The notes under the pieces are model-generated. The model did no database searches and was not told where the DNA came from. It saw only the letters and a program-made list of their open reading frames with translations. Shown piece after piece: positions 45,182 to 52,479 of a stretch of DNA of 64,000 nucleotides. How positions within the stretch are numbered: position 1 is the stretch's first letter; every line of letters begins with the position of its first letter. The position numbers and the translations under genes were made by a program. The stretch is from CBDFLD01 sp965249005 (GTDB lineage Bacteria; Acidobacteriota; UBA6911): positions 124,001 to 188,000 of the forward strand of contig CBDFLD010000014.1 in the NCBI GenBank assembly GCA_965249005.1, read 5' to 3'.

Positions 45182-45853
45182 TCATTTCTTCTTCGCCTTC
45201 TGGGTCGCCCGGTAAAGCACCAGAGCCGACTCGAATACCTGCCAGTACTTCTGGAGTTCCCGACCTGATGCATGACGGACGCCAAACCCCTCGTCCTCCG
45301 TCCTTCCCACTTGCAGGACCTGCACCCATTCGGGCACATAGCCATGCTCGCACGCCAGCTGGTGATAGGCTGCCACCTGGTACATGTGATCGTCATAGAT
45401 CGCCTTGGAGGTCTTGATGTCAATCAACCCACGGCCTCCGTCCACGTCCGCCAGAATGTCGAGCGTCCCCCCGTAGCGGTAGACCTCGGACACCAAGGGC
45501 TTCTCGGTCTCGATCACCCGGATATCATGCTGGTCGTACCACTCCAAAAACTTCAGGACGCTGTTGGAGGCCATATCCTGCTGCTCCTGGCTCCACTCTG
45601 ATAAATCCGGGTCCGTTCCCGTCAGCAGAATGCCCTCGACCCAGTAGTGGGCCAGGGTTCCTATGCTGGCCATGCGATTCACATACTTCTGGCTGTCGAT
45701 TCCCTGAAGTCCAAGCTTGTTGGCCCAGGGAACGAGACCGGGCTTGTTGATTAACCCCAGGACCGTCGTAACCCCAGGCACCCGCTGGCCGTCCTGGGTG
45801 AAATACTGGGTGTGGGCTTTGACCCGACTGATCTTCTCCGTAGCGACCGTCAT
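45182..45853 (-). CDS. Phage PD-(D/E)XK exonuclease (RecB/Cas4-like)
   Basis: 223 residues from the ATG at 45853. The nuclease core reads YRYGGTLDILADVDGGRGLIDIKTSKAIYDDHMYQVAAYHQ, giving the Asp, the IDIKTSK lysine motif and the QxxxY motif of the PD-(D/E)XK fold. Its start overlaps the end of the Bet recombinase gene (ATGA). Together they form a Red/RecET-like pair: the exonuclease resects double-stranded DNA ends and Bet anneals the single strands. Confidence 0.88.
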   Translation of the reverse strand: MTVATEKISRVKAHTQYFTQDGQRVPGVTTVLGLINKPGLVPWANKLGLQGIDSQKYVNRMASIGTLAHYWVEGILLTGTDPDLSEWSQEQQDMASNSVLKFLEWYDQHDIRVIETEKPLVSEVYRYGGTLDILADVDGGRGLIDIKTSKAIYDDHMYQVAAYHQLACEHGYVPEWVQVLQVGRTEDEGFGVRHASGRELQKYWQVFESALVLYRATQKAKKK

Positions 45854-46647
45854 GCCACCGCCTCCCCTGCCAACTCCTCCCTGGTCGGCTCCCGGTTCTC
45901 CTGAATGCAGGTGCAAATCAACTCGTAATGCTGGCGCTCGATGTCCTGGGTGCTCTTGTAGCCCCATTGGGCGATGAGCACCTTGATCGAATCTTCATCC
46001 CATTTGGCTTCTCTTCCCAGCCCAAACAGCCGACCCCGTTGCGCCTGGGTGATCTTTTGGGCGTTGCGGGATTTCGCTTCATCCGGGTTCTGGGGTTCCT
46101 CGACTGAATCATTTCGGGCCTGATCCATCTCCTCATCGGCATAGATCCCCGACAGATCCGCCGGGAAGGCCTTGCGAAGCGCCAGCGCCTCGGCGCATTT
46201 GCCCAGCATGAAGTAAGGCATCTTCCGCCACATGAATCCCTCCCGCGCCTTCGTGTCCGGCGCGTACTCGGACCACCGGGCCGAGGCCGTAAACGGGCAT
46301 CGACCGCTGTCCATCAACCGATACACCGTCACGGTGGCTTTCTGGGGATGGGGTTCGGATTCGTCCACCGGGTCATAAACGGAATCGTCAATCCCGGCCA
46401 GGCCTTTGCGGTCCGCCACCACGCGCAGCCCGTCAATGCCCGTCTGGATCGTCCCTTGCCCACCTCTTTTTACAAAATGAATCTGACGGCTCAGCGGGTC
46501 CAGGCCCGTCCTCTCGGCCTGGTAGAGAAATATCTTCAGCTCGTCGTCCGTCGCTCCTTTGGCGACCGTCCGTTTCACCAGCTCCACCTGATCGCGGGTA
46601 AACGCCAGCGCCGTTTTCGTTTCCTGCTTTACGAGTTGAGTGCTCAT
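45850..46647 (-). CDS. bet: Phage recombination protein Bet (RecT family)
   Basis: 265 residues of the single-strand annealing protein family. Signature stretches are LVKRTVAKGATDDELKIFLYQAERTGLDPLSRQIHFVKR, IQTGIDGLRVVADRKGLAG and MPYFMLGKCAEALALRKAFPADLSGIYADEEM. It acts with the adjacent exonuclease in recombination of phage DNA. The C-terminal 70 residues are a separate helical tail. Confidence 0.92.
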   Translation of the reverse strand: MSTQLVKQETKTALAFTRDQVELVKRTVAKGATDDELKIFLYQAERTGLDPLSRQIHFVKRGGQGTIQTGIDGLRVVADRKGLAGIDDSVYDPVDESEPHPQKATVTVYRLMDSGRCPFTASARWSEYAPDTKAREGFMWRKMPYFMLGKCAEALALRKAFPADLSGIYADEEMDQARNDSVEEPQNPDEAKSRNAQKITQAQRGRLFGLGREAKWDEDSIKVLIAQWGYKSTQDIERQHYELICTCIQENREPTREELAGEAVA

Positions 46648-46675
46648 CGGCTATACTCCTTTTCGGTTGGTATGG

Positions 46676-46915
46676 TTAAGAGGGGCTTGGCCGCGATGGT
46701 GGCGGCCAGGCCCTTCTTGTTTTCAGCCTCTTGAAACGCAGCAGTGTCGCGCTCCGCTTGCCTTCGATGATCCGAAGCCGCTGACGGCGGGTCGACGGGT
46801 CCGCCAGATTAAGCAGCTGGTAAAACTGCGTGCAGGTGCAACTGGGGCAGGCTCGCGCCGATAGAGGAACAAGCTCCTCGCACTCCACGCAGAATTGGGA
46901 TTCGGAGAGCTTCAT
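46676..46915 (-). CDS. Zinc-ribbon small protein
   Basis: 79 residues beginning MKLSESQFCVECEELVPLSARACPSCTCTQF, a two-CxxC zinc ribbon, followed by a basic tail. Its start overlaps the stop of the preceding gene (ATGA) and it precedes bet. Probably a DNA- or protein-binding accessory. Confidence 0.68.
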   Translation of the reverse strand: MKLSESQFCVECEELVPLSARACPSCTCTQFYQLLNLADPSTRRQRLRIIEGKRSATLLRFKRLKTRRAWPPPSRPSPS

Positions 46916-47340
46916 GCCTCCGACTCCAGCCAGTTCAACACTTCGACCCTCTCGATCGGCAGTGTCTTGCCCCGCTTCTCCAATGCTTCCCATGTGAATC
47001 GTCCCGCTATGACGTGATCCGCGATGGCATAGTAATGATCCAGGCAATTCCCGCGCAGGTAAGGCTCTCTTTCGCACCCAGGCACCAGACACGCCGCCCC
47101 GTTTGCTTTCATCGCGATGCCGTTCATCGTTTTCCCCTCCTTGCCGCTTTGGTCCGGAAGGCAAGACGGGTCTGCGTGCCGCCTAGCACCCCACTCAACC
47201 GCCAGCCAGGTCAAAACCAAAGCGAAAACAACTAATAAGATCAGCGTCACGAGTCCTAGCGCTTGTTCTCGCAACCGGTAATTGCGGTCCCGCTGCACGT
47301 TGCAATCCGCAAACGGGTTGTCTTTTTGCCAGTGGATCAT
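46912..47340 (-). CDS. Small phage protein with membrane segment; possible internal start
   Basis: The frame of 142 residues has a hydrophobic helix (LGLVTLILLVVFALVLTWLAVEW) in its first half and a cysteine-containing domain in the second (CLVPGCEREPYLRGNCLDHYYAIADHVIAGRFTWEALEKRG). A strong ribosome site AAGGAGG precedes an in-frame ATG at 47127, so a separate 71-residue soluble protein is probably made from the same frame. The soluble part occurs in phage early regions; function unknown. Confidence 0.65.
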   Translation of the reverse strand: MIHWQKDNPFADCNVQRDRNYRLREQALGLVTLILLVVFALVLTWLAVEWGARRHADPSCLPDQSGKEGKTMNGIAMKANGAACLVPGCEREPYLRGNCLDHYYAIADHVIAGRFTWEALEKRGKTLPIERVEVLNWLESEA

Positions 47341-47588
47341 GCCGCGTCACCCCATGGCCAGTCGCGGGACGAGTCGTCCGATTCACTCACCAGTTCCGGC
47401 TCCCGGCCACTGTGGTAAGGACACAGATGCTCCTGCCCTCTCTCCTCGCCCGCCTCTGAAACCCAAAGCTCTCTGTGGCACCCGCAAGGCTTCCTCTCCT
47501 GTTGCGCCAATTCCCACTGAGGTTCGTCCCCTTCGTAGTAGTAGCGGTCGATCGCATCCTGGGTGACACCGTCGGGAAGGTTGCTCAT
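47337..47588 (-). CDS. Small phage protein, unknown
   Basis: 83 residues starting MSNLPDGVTQDAIDRYYYEGDEPQ, with a CGCH motif and an acidic end. It overlaps both neighbours by 4 bp (ATGA), which supports a real gene in the early operon. No family recognised. Confidence 0.6.
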   Translation of the reverse strand: MSNLPDGVTQDAIDRYYYEGDEPQWELAQQERKPCGCHRELWVSEAGEERGQEHLCPYHSGREPELVSESDDSSRDWPWGDAA

Positions 47589-47866
47589 TTTGCTGCCTCC
47601 GAGTCTTTGAAATTCGGCTCACCCTGCATGCCCAGAAAGGCCCGCGTAAACTCCCCTTCGCTCCTCCAGTACTGCATCCAGTCGTGGGCCTGCTTTAGGG
47701 ACTTTGAGTGCTCGGCGGAGAGAAACTCGGCCAGGATGAAGGCGTCGTCTTCAGGCTTGAGGTTCCCAGGACAGCGTCCTAGCGTTCGGGTGAGGGCTTT
47801 CCAGCAGGCAATGATGCGTTGGGCACGTTCGAGTGCCTCAAGCACGGGCGGGCGGGCAATACACAT
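47585..47866 (-). CDS. Small helical phage protein, unknown
   Basis: 93 residues from the ATG at 47866 (MCIARPPVLEALERAQRIIACWKALTR...). The frame continues upstream to 48190 but crosses a terminator and is not protein-like there. It is predicted to be helical and ends with a 4-bp overlap to the next gene. No family recognised. Confidence 0.58.
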   Translation of the reverse strand: MCIARPPVLEALERAQRIIACWKALTRTLGRCPGNLKPEDDAFILAEFLSAEHSKSLKQAHDWMQYWRSEGEFTRAFLGMQGEPNFKDSEAAK

Positions 47867-48186
47867 GGGGGCCCCTTGTGTGAAGGTGGGTCTTGCCGTC
47901 TCCCCCGCTGTGAAACAGGTGGAGGCGGGTCCGTACGGGTTCACAGACCGGCCACAAGAGAAACCGGCAGCCCCGAAGGGCTCCCGCACAGCCCCGCCGC
48001 AAAAACGGCGACGCCATGCGTCCGGACACGAAAAAAAAAGCGCCTTTTTGGAGAGGCGCTGATCGTGCCTCTTGTGGATCTGCAGGCTGTGAAACCCGGC
48101 TGCGGTATCTTCCGCAGCAAGGCTATTACACACCAGGTGAGGCGATTTTGTCAAGGGATTTCCGATGTTCTGACGGGCCAGGTCGA
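47867..48186. other. Regulatory gap in the early operon
   Basis: 320 bp without a gene on either strand. It contains a strong minus-strand terminator at 48031-48060 that separates two early transcription units. Downstream of it (lower coordinates) a promoter for the recombination operon is expected, but I cannot identify it with confidence. Confidence 0.5.
48031..48060 (-). terminator. Rho-independent terminator
   Basis: On the minus strand AGCGCCT (48060-48054) and AGGCGCT (48045-48039) form a 7-bp stem with an 8-base loop, followed directly by a run of T opposite A at 48031-48039. It follows the 70-residue protein gene that ends at 48187. Confidence 0.88.
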
Positions 48187-48399
48187 TCATGCCTCCCTCT
48201 TCTCCATGTACCGCTGCATCACCACCTTCAACGTGACAACCTCACCGATTAAGGCCGCAACAAAACCTACCTGATCCTGTGGGCTCAGCTTCTGGTAGTA
48301 TTCGAGCAAGCGATCGACTGCATCACTGGATGACTCCGGCCCGTATTCCGGGGCCAGCGTCTTGCCGATTTCTTCGATGTGACGTTGGAGGTTTGACAT
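48187..48399 (-). CDS. Small helical phage protein, unknown
   Basis: 70 residues (MSNLQRHIEEIGKTLAPEYGPESSSDAVDRLLEYYQKLSPQDQVGFVAALIGEVV...), predicted all helical. It is followed 127 bp later by a strong terminator and preceded by a small membrane protein in the same direction. No family recognised. Confidence 0.6.
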   Translation of the reverse strand: MSNLQRHIEEIGKTLAPEYGPESSSDAVDRLLEYYQKLSPQDQVGFVAALIGEVVTLKVVMQRYMEKREA

Positions 48400-48423
48400 G
48401 ACTGAAATGGTTCTAGATTGCCC

Positions 48424-48642
48424 CTACTGCGACCTCAAAGCGGGGTTCAAATTCGTGGCCGAAGATCCAGTTACCGTGCCTCTTCGGCGCACTTCATTGC
48501 TCTCTGACTCAAGGGAATCTAAATATTCGCGTGAGGCTCCGTATAACGGAGGGTCCTTCGGGATGCCCATAAACAGGGCGACAAAAGCGCACACCGCAGC
48601 CGCGCCATACACAATCAGGAAAGCGATGTCCAGGATGCTCAC
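48424..48642 (-). CDS. Small membrane protein
   Basis: 72 residues from a GTG at 48642 after GGAGG. One N-terminal helix (ILDIAFLIVYGAAAVCAFVALFMG) and a charged tail. It is preferred over the plus-strand frame covering the same bases, because it has the hydrophobic helix and a ribosome site. Confidence 0.5.
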   Translation of the reverse strand: MSILDIAFLIVYGAAAVCAFVALFMGIPKDPPLYGASREYLDSLESESNEVRRRGTVTGSSATNLNPALRSQ

Positions 48643-48722
48643 GCCGCCTCCCCTCCCACCCCATCGGTTTCGATGGACTGTCTGTGAGGGGCTTGGGTAT
48701 ATTCACACTCAGTCGAATTCCT

Positions 48723-49460
48723 ATGAGCCTGGCTGACCCCTACCTGAAGACCACTCGGGCGAAGAAACACTTGGACACGCTCCGGGAGGAGGTGAGCCGA
48801 TTTATTAAGGGAGATGCCTATCGATTTACCTATGAGGATGATGTTGAGAATCAGCGGTATCTCCTGCGGGTCAAGTTGATGCCCGCTCCGAGCGCAATTC
48901 CACTGATCGTTGGAGACTGCTGTTATTGCCTTCGCTCCGCTCTCGATCAACTGGCTTGGAGCCTGGCCAAGATCGCTACCCCGACCCCGCCCAGAACGAT
49001 TCAATTTCCGATACAGGAACGGAGGAATCAGCGGGTGTTGCAGTTGAGAACCCGGGGAATGCCATCGAGGGCCGTCAGGATCATCAAATCGCTTCAGCCG
49101 TACCATCGAAGGGATTCCGTGGCAGACCACCTTTTGTGGAGGCTCAACGCAATATGCAACGTCGACAAGCACCGGAGGATTCCCGTCGACACCACCTTTA
49201 TTGACTTCAAGCTTCCCCCCGCGATCATGAGAATTGCCAAGCTGGAGACGTTCGATAATGGCGGAATAGTGAGTGTGCCGCTTGGGGCCAAGAGTCAAAT
49301 GAAGCTCCACCCAACTTGCTCCATTGGCATAACCTTCGGAGACACAGATTCCGGGGTCTGCCTCACTGCTGACGACATCGCCGACATATACAATTTCGTC
49401 ACTCACGATGTGCTCCCACGATTTGCGGGCTTCTTCCCGGAGTCCAAAGGGGGTCGATGA
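48723..49460 (+). CDS. Unknown cargo protein of the RSALD/LQPY/DKH family (paralogue 1)
   Basis: About 245 residues (a GTG at 48684 is an alternative start). Conserved-looking blocks are LIVGDCCYCLRSALDQLAWSL, IIKSLQPYHRRDSVADHLLWRLNAICNVDKHRRIPV and a C-terminal beta region. The same order of blocks is present in the product of 52480-53289, so the two are paralogues. The gene is on the strand opposite to its early-operon neighbours, as expected of a lysogeny-expressed cargo gene. Function unknown. Confidence 0.75.
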   Translation: MSLADPYLKTTRAKKHLDTLREEVSRFIKGDAYRFTYEDDVENQRYLLRVKLMPAPSAIPLIVGDCCYCLRSALDQLAWSLAKIATPTPPRTIQFPIQERRNQRVLQLRTRGMPSRAVRIIKSLQPYHRRDSVADHLLWRLNAICNVDKHRRIPVDTTFIDFKLPPAIMRIAKLETFDNGGIVSVPLGAKSQMKLHPTCSIGITFGDTDSGVCLTADDIADIYNFVTHDVLPRFAGFFPESKGGR

Positions 49461-49495
49461 GGCTTCATCGAGTCGTCGCTTGGTTTCCCGCACGT

Positions 49496-49855
49496 TCACG
49501 CCACCTCCTGCTTCCTTCGGTTGCACACAAAGTTCAGTGTCTCGGCCAGCTTGTTGATCATCTGTCGTTCCTCCACCTTGTCGATCAGGCCATCTTCCCT
49601 GGCTGCATGCACTATCTCGACAAGCTCATCCATGAGGGCGTCGAGACGGGGATCATCATGTGTACGAAGTAGACTTTGCGCCCGGATGTGGCGCTGGACT
49701 ATGGTGCAAATCAGATCGGAGGACGTGGTTCCGTATTGTTCCGCTTCGTCCAAAAGAGCGTCGCGGACTTCCGGTGAGCAGCGAAACGACACGGTATAGA
49801 GTCGCTTGCCGTCTAAATCGCATTCAGCCTGTGTTCTCTTCGATGCCCGGCTCAT
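49496..49855 (-). CDS. Ribbon-helix-helix-like protein
   Basis: 119 residues. The stretch LYTVSFRCSPEVRDALLDEAEQYGTTSSDLICTIVQRHI has the strand-helix-helix pattern of CopG/Arc-type DNA-binding proteins; the rest is helical. AAGGAG precedes the ATG. Probably a phage early regulator. Confidence 0.68.
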   Translation of the reverse strand: MSRASKRTQAECDLDGKRLYTVSFRCSPEVRDALLDEAEQYGTTSSDLICTIVQRHIRAQSLLRTHDDPRLDALMDELVEIVHAAREDGLIDKVEERQMINKLAETLNFVCNRRKQEVA

Positions 49856-49866
49856 GCTTCGCTCCT

Positions 49867-50082
49867 TCAGGCCGTCTTGGCCTCCTGGTCGTCGATGTAG
49901 ATTTCCTCCATGGAAAGGTCCAGGGCGTCCGCCACCTTCTTGATGGTGGGGGCGTACTGGTTCTGCCCATGAAGAATCTCTGTGTAGGTGGTGGGGAAAA
50001 TGCCAGCCTTCTTAGCGAAGCCAGACTTGCTCAAACCTTTGAGGATGCGGGCTTTATCGATCTTTCGTGTGTCCCACATCAT
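49867..50082 (-). CDS. XRE-family HTH protein
   Basis: 71 residues with KIDKARILKGLSKSGFAKKAGIFPTTYTEILHGQNQYAPTIKKVADALDLSMEEI, a Cro/CI-like helix-turn-helix. Its start overlaps the stop of the upstream Cro-like gene by 4 bp, so both belong to one leftward early transcript. Confidence 0.8.
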   Translation of the reverse strand: MMWDTRKIDKARILKGLSKSGFAKKAGIFPTTYTEILHGQNQYAPTIKKVADALDLSMEEIYIDDQEAKTA

Positions 50083-50318
50083 GCGGTCTTCACCTCTTTT
50101 CCACCCAAGACCCGCTCCCTGGCCTCGGCAGCCGCCTTTTCCGCCTTCTCTAGGCGGTCTAGGGTGGCGTTCACCTTGGCCTCGAAGTCGGGGGGCGGGG
50201 GCCGACGGCCATTGAGGATGCGACTAAGCAGAGACTGGTCAATTCCCATCGCTAGGGCGAGTCTTTCCTGGCTAAGTCCTGAGAGAGCAATCCGGGATTT
50301 AATATGACTCTTAGTCAT
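50079..50318 (-). CDS. Cro-like XRE-family repressor
   Basis: 79 residues from the ATG at 50318: an HTH (SGLSQERLALAMGIDQSLLSRILNGRRPP) and a helical basic tail. It is divergent from the CI-like repressor and first in the leftward early operon. Its start codon lies inside operator 1 (50304-50318) and no ribosome site is visible, so the message may be leaderless; an in-frame start at 50333 is the alternative. Confidence 0.8.
   Translation of the reverse strand: MTKSHIKSRIALSGLSQERLALAMGIDQSLLSRILNGRRPPPPDFEAKVNATLDRLEKAEKAAAEARERVLGGKEVKTA
50304..50318. promoter_or_regulatory. Operator 1, ATGACT-N3-AGTCAT
   Basis: Perfect 6-3-6 palindrome in the divergent region between the Cro-like and CI-like genes. 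It includes the start codon of the Cro-like gene on the minus strand. A second identical palindrome lies 28 bp away, as expected for binding of the phage repressor. Confidence 0.8.
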
Positions 50319-50331
50319 GAGTTGAAGGTAC

Positions 50332-50346
50332 ATGACTCCAAGTCAT
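50332..50346. promoter_or_regulatory. Operator 2, ATGACT-N3-AGTCAT
   Basis: Same 6-3-6 palindrome with a different spacer (CCA instead of CTT). Upstream of the CI-like gene start at 50382. Together with operator 1 it probably controls the lysis-lysogeny switch. Confidence 0.8.
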
Positions 50347-50381
50347 CTGTCAACATAAATTTTGATGTTAGGCTGGCAAAA

Positions 50382-51083
50382 ATGCTTGGCTCACGTCTGG
50401 AGAAGTCTCGAAAGAGGGCAGGGTTGTCCCAGCTAGACCTTGCCGTGGAGATGGGAGACCGCTACGACCAGTCCATGATTTCTCACGTCGAAGCCAACCG
50501 TCGGGGCCTTTTGTTTGAGGGTGTCATTAATGCGGCACAAGCACTCGGCGTTTCGATTGACTACTTAGCAGGCCTGACCGACAACCCCACGCCTTCCGCT
50601 GAACTGTCGGCGAAGGCCAATGACCTGACCGACCCCGAGGCTCTGGTCGCTCCCAAGGGAAAGCTGCTTGAGTTTCCTACTGGCGCGAAGCCCATAGTAG
50701 TCCACCGGCTGGCCACCGCTGCTGGAAGCGGAGCCCTGGATCTGGACGAGACGATCAAGACCTACGCCTGGTTCCGTAGCGAATGGCTTTCGCGCAAGGG
50801 TCTCGTAGCCGACAAGTGCGCCATCATCAGCGTGATGGGCAAGTCGATGGAGCCCACCCTGCCGGACGGCTGCGTGATCCTGATGGACCGCAACCGGACA
50901 AGACGGCGAGAAGGGCACATTTTCGTGGTGCGCACCGAAGACGGGCTGATCGTTAAGCGGGCAGGCAAGGATGAGAAGGACAACTGGCGGCTGGTGAGCG
51001 AGCATCCCGAGTGGAAGCCGGTGCCGTGGCCCGAAGACGCCGTGATGATGGGGGAAGTAAAGTGGTCGGCGGTGGAGTGGTGA
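50382..51083 (+). CDS. CI/LexA-like phage repressor with S24 peptidase domain
   Basis: 233 residues from the ATG at 50382; the frame reaches back to 50304 but that would run through both operators. An XRE helix-turn-helix (residues about 5-60) is joined to an S24 autoprotease domain: the Ala114-Gly115 cleavage site in TAAGSGALD, Ser155 in SVMGKSMEPTL and Lys192 in LIVKRAG. RecA-stimulated self-cleavage should induce the prophage. Partial copies of residues about 180-233 occur four more times downstream, each next to a cargo gene. Confidence 0.92.
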   Translation: MLGSRLEKSRKRAGLSQLDLAVEMGDRYDQSMISHVEANRRGLLFEGVINAAQALGVSIDYLAGLTDNPTPSAELSAKANDLTDPEALVAPKGKLLEFPTGAKPIVVHRLATAAGSGALDLDETIKTYAWFRSEWLSRKGLVADKCAIISVMGKSMEPTLPDGCVILMDRNRTRRREGHIFVVRTEDGLIVKRAGKDEKDNWRLVSEHPEWKPVPWPEDAVMMGEVKWSAVEW

Positions 51084-51099
51084 GGGGGATTCGAATCAT

Positions 51100-51432
51100 T
51101 TGTTACAATACACAAGACCACTCTTTCAGAAACGGGCTCTCCTGAGTGGTGGGCTCGGTATCTTTGGAATAGCAGGAGTATTCTACGTGGAACCATTCTT
51201 TCCTTTGGGAGATTGGCGCTGGCTTGTCATTGCGGCAAGTGGGCTTCTGATGGCTGCCTCCCCAACCCTATATGAGTATTGGGTCACTTGGCGAAAAAGC
51301 GCAGAAGCACGAGACAGGGAACAGCATCAACTCATCTGGTTGCGCATGGATTTTCTTCAAACCCAGCTCGATATTTTGAAGAGTCTCAAGGTAGACCGTG
51401 AAGAGTCAAGAGAGCAAAAGAGCAAGAAATAA
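51100..51432 (+). CDS. Two-span membrane protein (cargo)
   Basis: 110 residues beginning at a TTG at 51100, 17 bp after the repressor stop. Two hydrophobic segments (LSGGLGIFGIAGVFYV and LVIAASGLLMAASPTLYEYWV) are followed by a charged helical tail (AEARDREQHQLIWLRMDFLQTQLDILKSL). Likely co-transcribed with the repressor and therefore active in the lysogen. Function unknown. Confidence 0.65.
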   Translation: MLQYTRPLFQKRALLSGGLGIFGIAGVFYVEPFFPLGDWRWLVIAASGLLMAASPTLYEYWVTWRKSAEARDREQHQLIWLRMDFLQTQLDILKSLKVDREESREQKSKK

Positions 51433-51456
51433 ACCCTTAGAGGAGGAGTAAGAAGC

Positions 51457-51894
51457 ATGTCAAAATCCCTATTAGCCAGTGTTCTCATTTTGTCTTTGTC
51501 GTCTGCCTTTACATTGGCAGATGATCGAGTCTTTCCCAGGAATTGCAAGCTCTACATTGAAGAACTGCCCCTTGATCTTCATGTCTACCTCAAAGCAGAA
51601 ATTATCAAGAAGAAGGTCCCCGTCAAGGTTATGCCGTCAGCCGGGACGGCCGATTACATTCTGAAGGGGACCGCCCAAGGCTCGGAGAAGCGCAAATGGC
51701 ATGAAGGGTGGCTTACCGCTGAGAAAGACAAGTTCACTGCTGCCGTAGAGATCGTGGACAAGGAAGGCGTTCTTGTCTGGGCTAGTGAAGCCGGAGACCG
51801 GTCGGCTTGGTGGGGAGCCCTCAAGAGAGGTGGCCCTAGAAAGGTCGCAGATCGTATTGCCAACAATCTGAAAAAAGCTATCCGAAAGCGTTAA
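51457..51894 (+). CDS. Secreted small protein (cargo)
   Basis: 145 residues with a signal peptide (MSKSLLASVLILSLSSAFTLA) and GAGGAGG before the ATG. The mature part has YLKAEIIKKKVPVKVMPSAGTADYILKGTA and a late VADRIANNLKKAIRKR. The pattern is that of small periplasmic proteins of unknown function. It is followed at once by repressor-tail fragment 1. Confidence 0.78.
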   Translation: MSKSLLASVLILSLSSAFTLADDRVFPRNCKLYIEELPLDLHVYLKAEIIKKKVPVKVMPSAGTADYILKGTAQGSEKRKWHEGWLTAEKDKFTAAVEIVDKEGVLVWASEAGDRSAWWGALKRGGPRKVADRIANNLKKAIRKR

Positions 51895-51897
51895 CAG

Positions 51898-51945
51898 GAA
51901 GCCACGGTCATTGGCCAGGTGATGTGGGCGGGGAGGACGCTGTGA
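51898..51945 (+). pseudogene. Repressor-tail fragment 1
   Basis: Encodes EATVIGQVMWAGRTL-stop, the C-terminal end of an S24 phage repressor (compare residues about 219-233 of the intact repressor). It begins three bases after the stop codon of the preceding cargo gene. Its ending AGRTL differs from the local repressor but matches fragment 3, so it derives from a related repressor. GTGA at the stop overlaps the start of the next cargo gene. Confidence 0.75.
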
Positions 51946-52259
51946 GGAAGCAGAGAAAAAAGGCATGACCTAAGAAGATACACTCCACAACAAGACCCAC
52001 CTACTTTGGAGTTCTGCCCATCATCTTAGTCTTGCTGGGCTTGGCATATGCCGGGGTGGCGATTGCCGTAGCTGACGCAACAGCCTACTTGGTCCTGACG
52101 CTCGCGGTGGGCGCTGCCGCCGACGCCGACGTGCTCAGCGCCATTCCCGCAATTGGCGCTTCGCTGGACGCCATCGTGGATCAGGTGAGCATCGCGCTCT
52201 ATGCCGGTGTCATCTCCGTACTCTCCCTGTGGATGTACAACAGGACCTGTGGGCGTTAG
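51942..52259 (+). pseudogene. Membrane protein cargo gene with premature stop
   Basis: A GTG at 51942 overlaps the stop of repressor-tail fragment 1 (GTGA). The frame runs eight codons to a TGA at 51966, then stays open to 52259. The downstream part has membrane segments (FGVLPIILVLLGLAYAGVAIAV... and SIALYAGVISVLSLWMYN). Either the gene is inactivated by the nonsense codon or it restarts at a TTG at 52032. A 75-residue membrane protein is the most that would be made from that restart. Confidence 0.6.
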
Positions 52260-52340
52260 ACATGACCGAGAAAGGAAAAAATAGGCCAGCGACTAATAGC
52301 CGCTAGCCTATCTAACGACCCTGGCCGCCTCCAGAATCGT

Positions 52341-52471
52341 ATTTTCGTGTTGGGAAGGACAAGGAGGGCAACTGGCTCCTAGTCAGCGATAATCCAGAGT
52401 GGCGGCCTGTGCCCTGGCCGGAAGACGCCGTGACTATCGGCGAGGTGAAGTGGTCGGCGGTGGAGTGGTGA
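52341..52471 (+). pseudogene. Repressor-tail fragment 2
   Basis: Encodes IFV, then after an in-frame gap of about 13 residues GKDKEGNWLLVSDNPEW, PVPWPEDA and GEVKWSAVEW-stop. This equals the last 50-odd residues of the local repressor, clearly diverged. It lies eight bases before the ATG of the next cargo gene. Confidence 0.88.
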
Positions 52472-52479
52472 GGGGCTAG

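Noticed and set aside
48639..49526. 295-residue minus-strand frame
   Set aside because: Covers the plus-strand cargo gene, which has a clear paralogue at 52480; the minus frame has no recognisable content.
51942..52259. Selenocysteine reading of the TGA at 51966
   Set aside because: The host has tRNA-Sec, but the codon lies in a basic leader of a small membrane protein with no SECIS-like hairpin visible; a nonsense mutation or alternative start is simpler.
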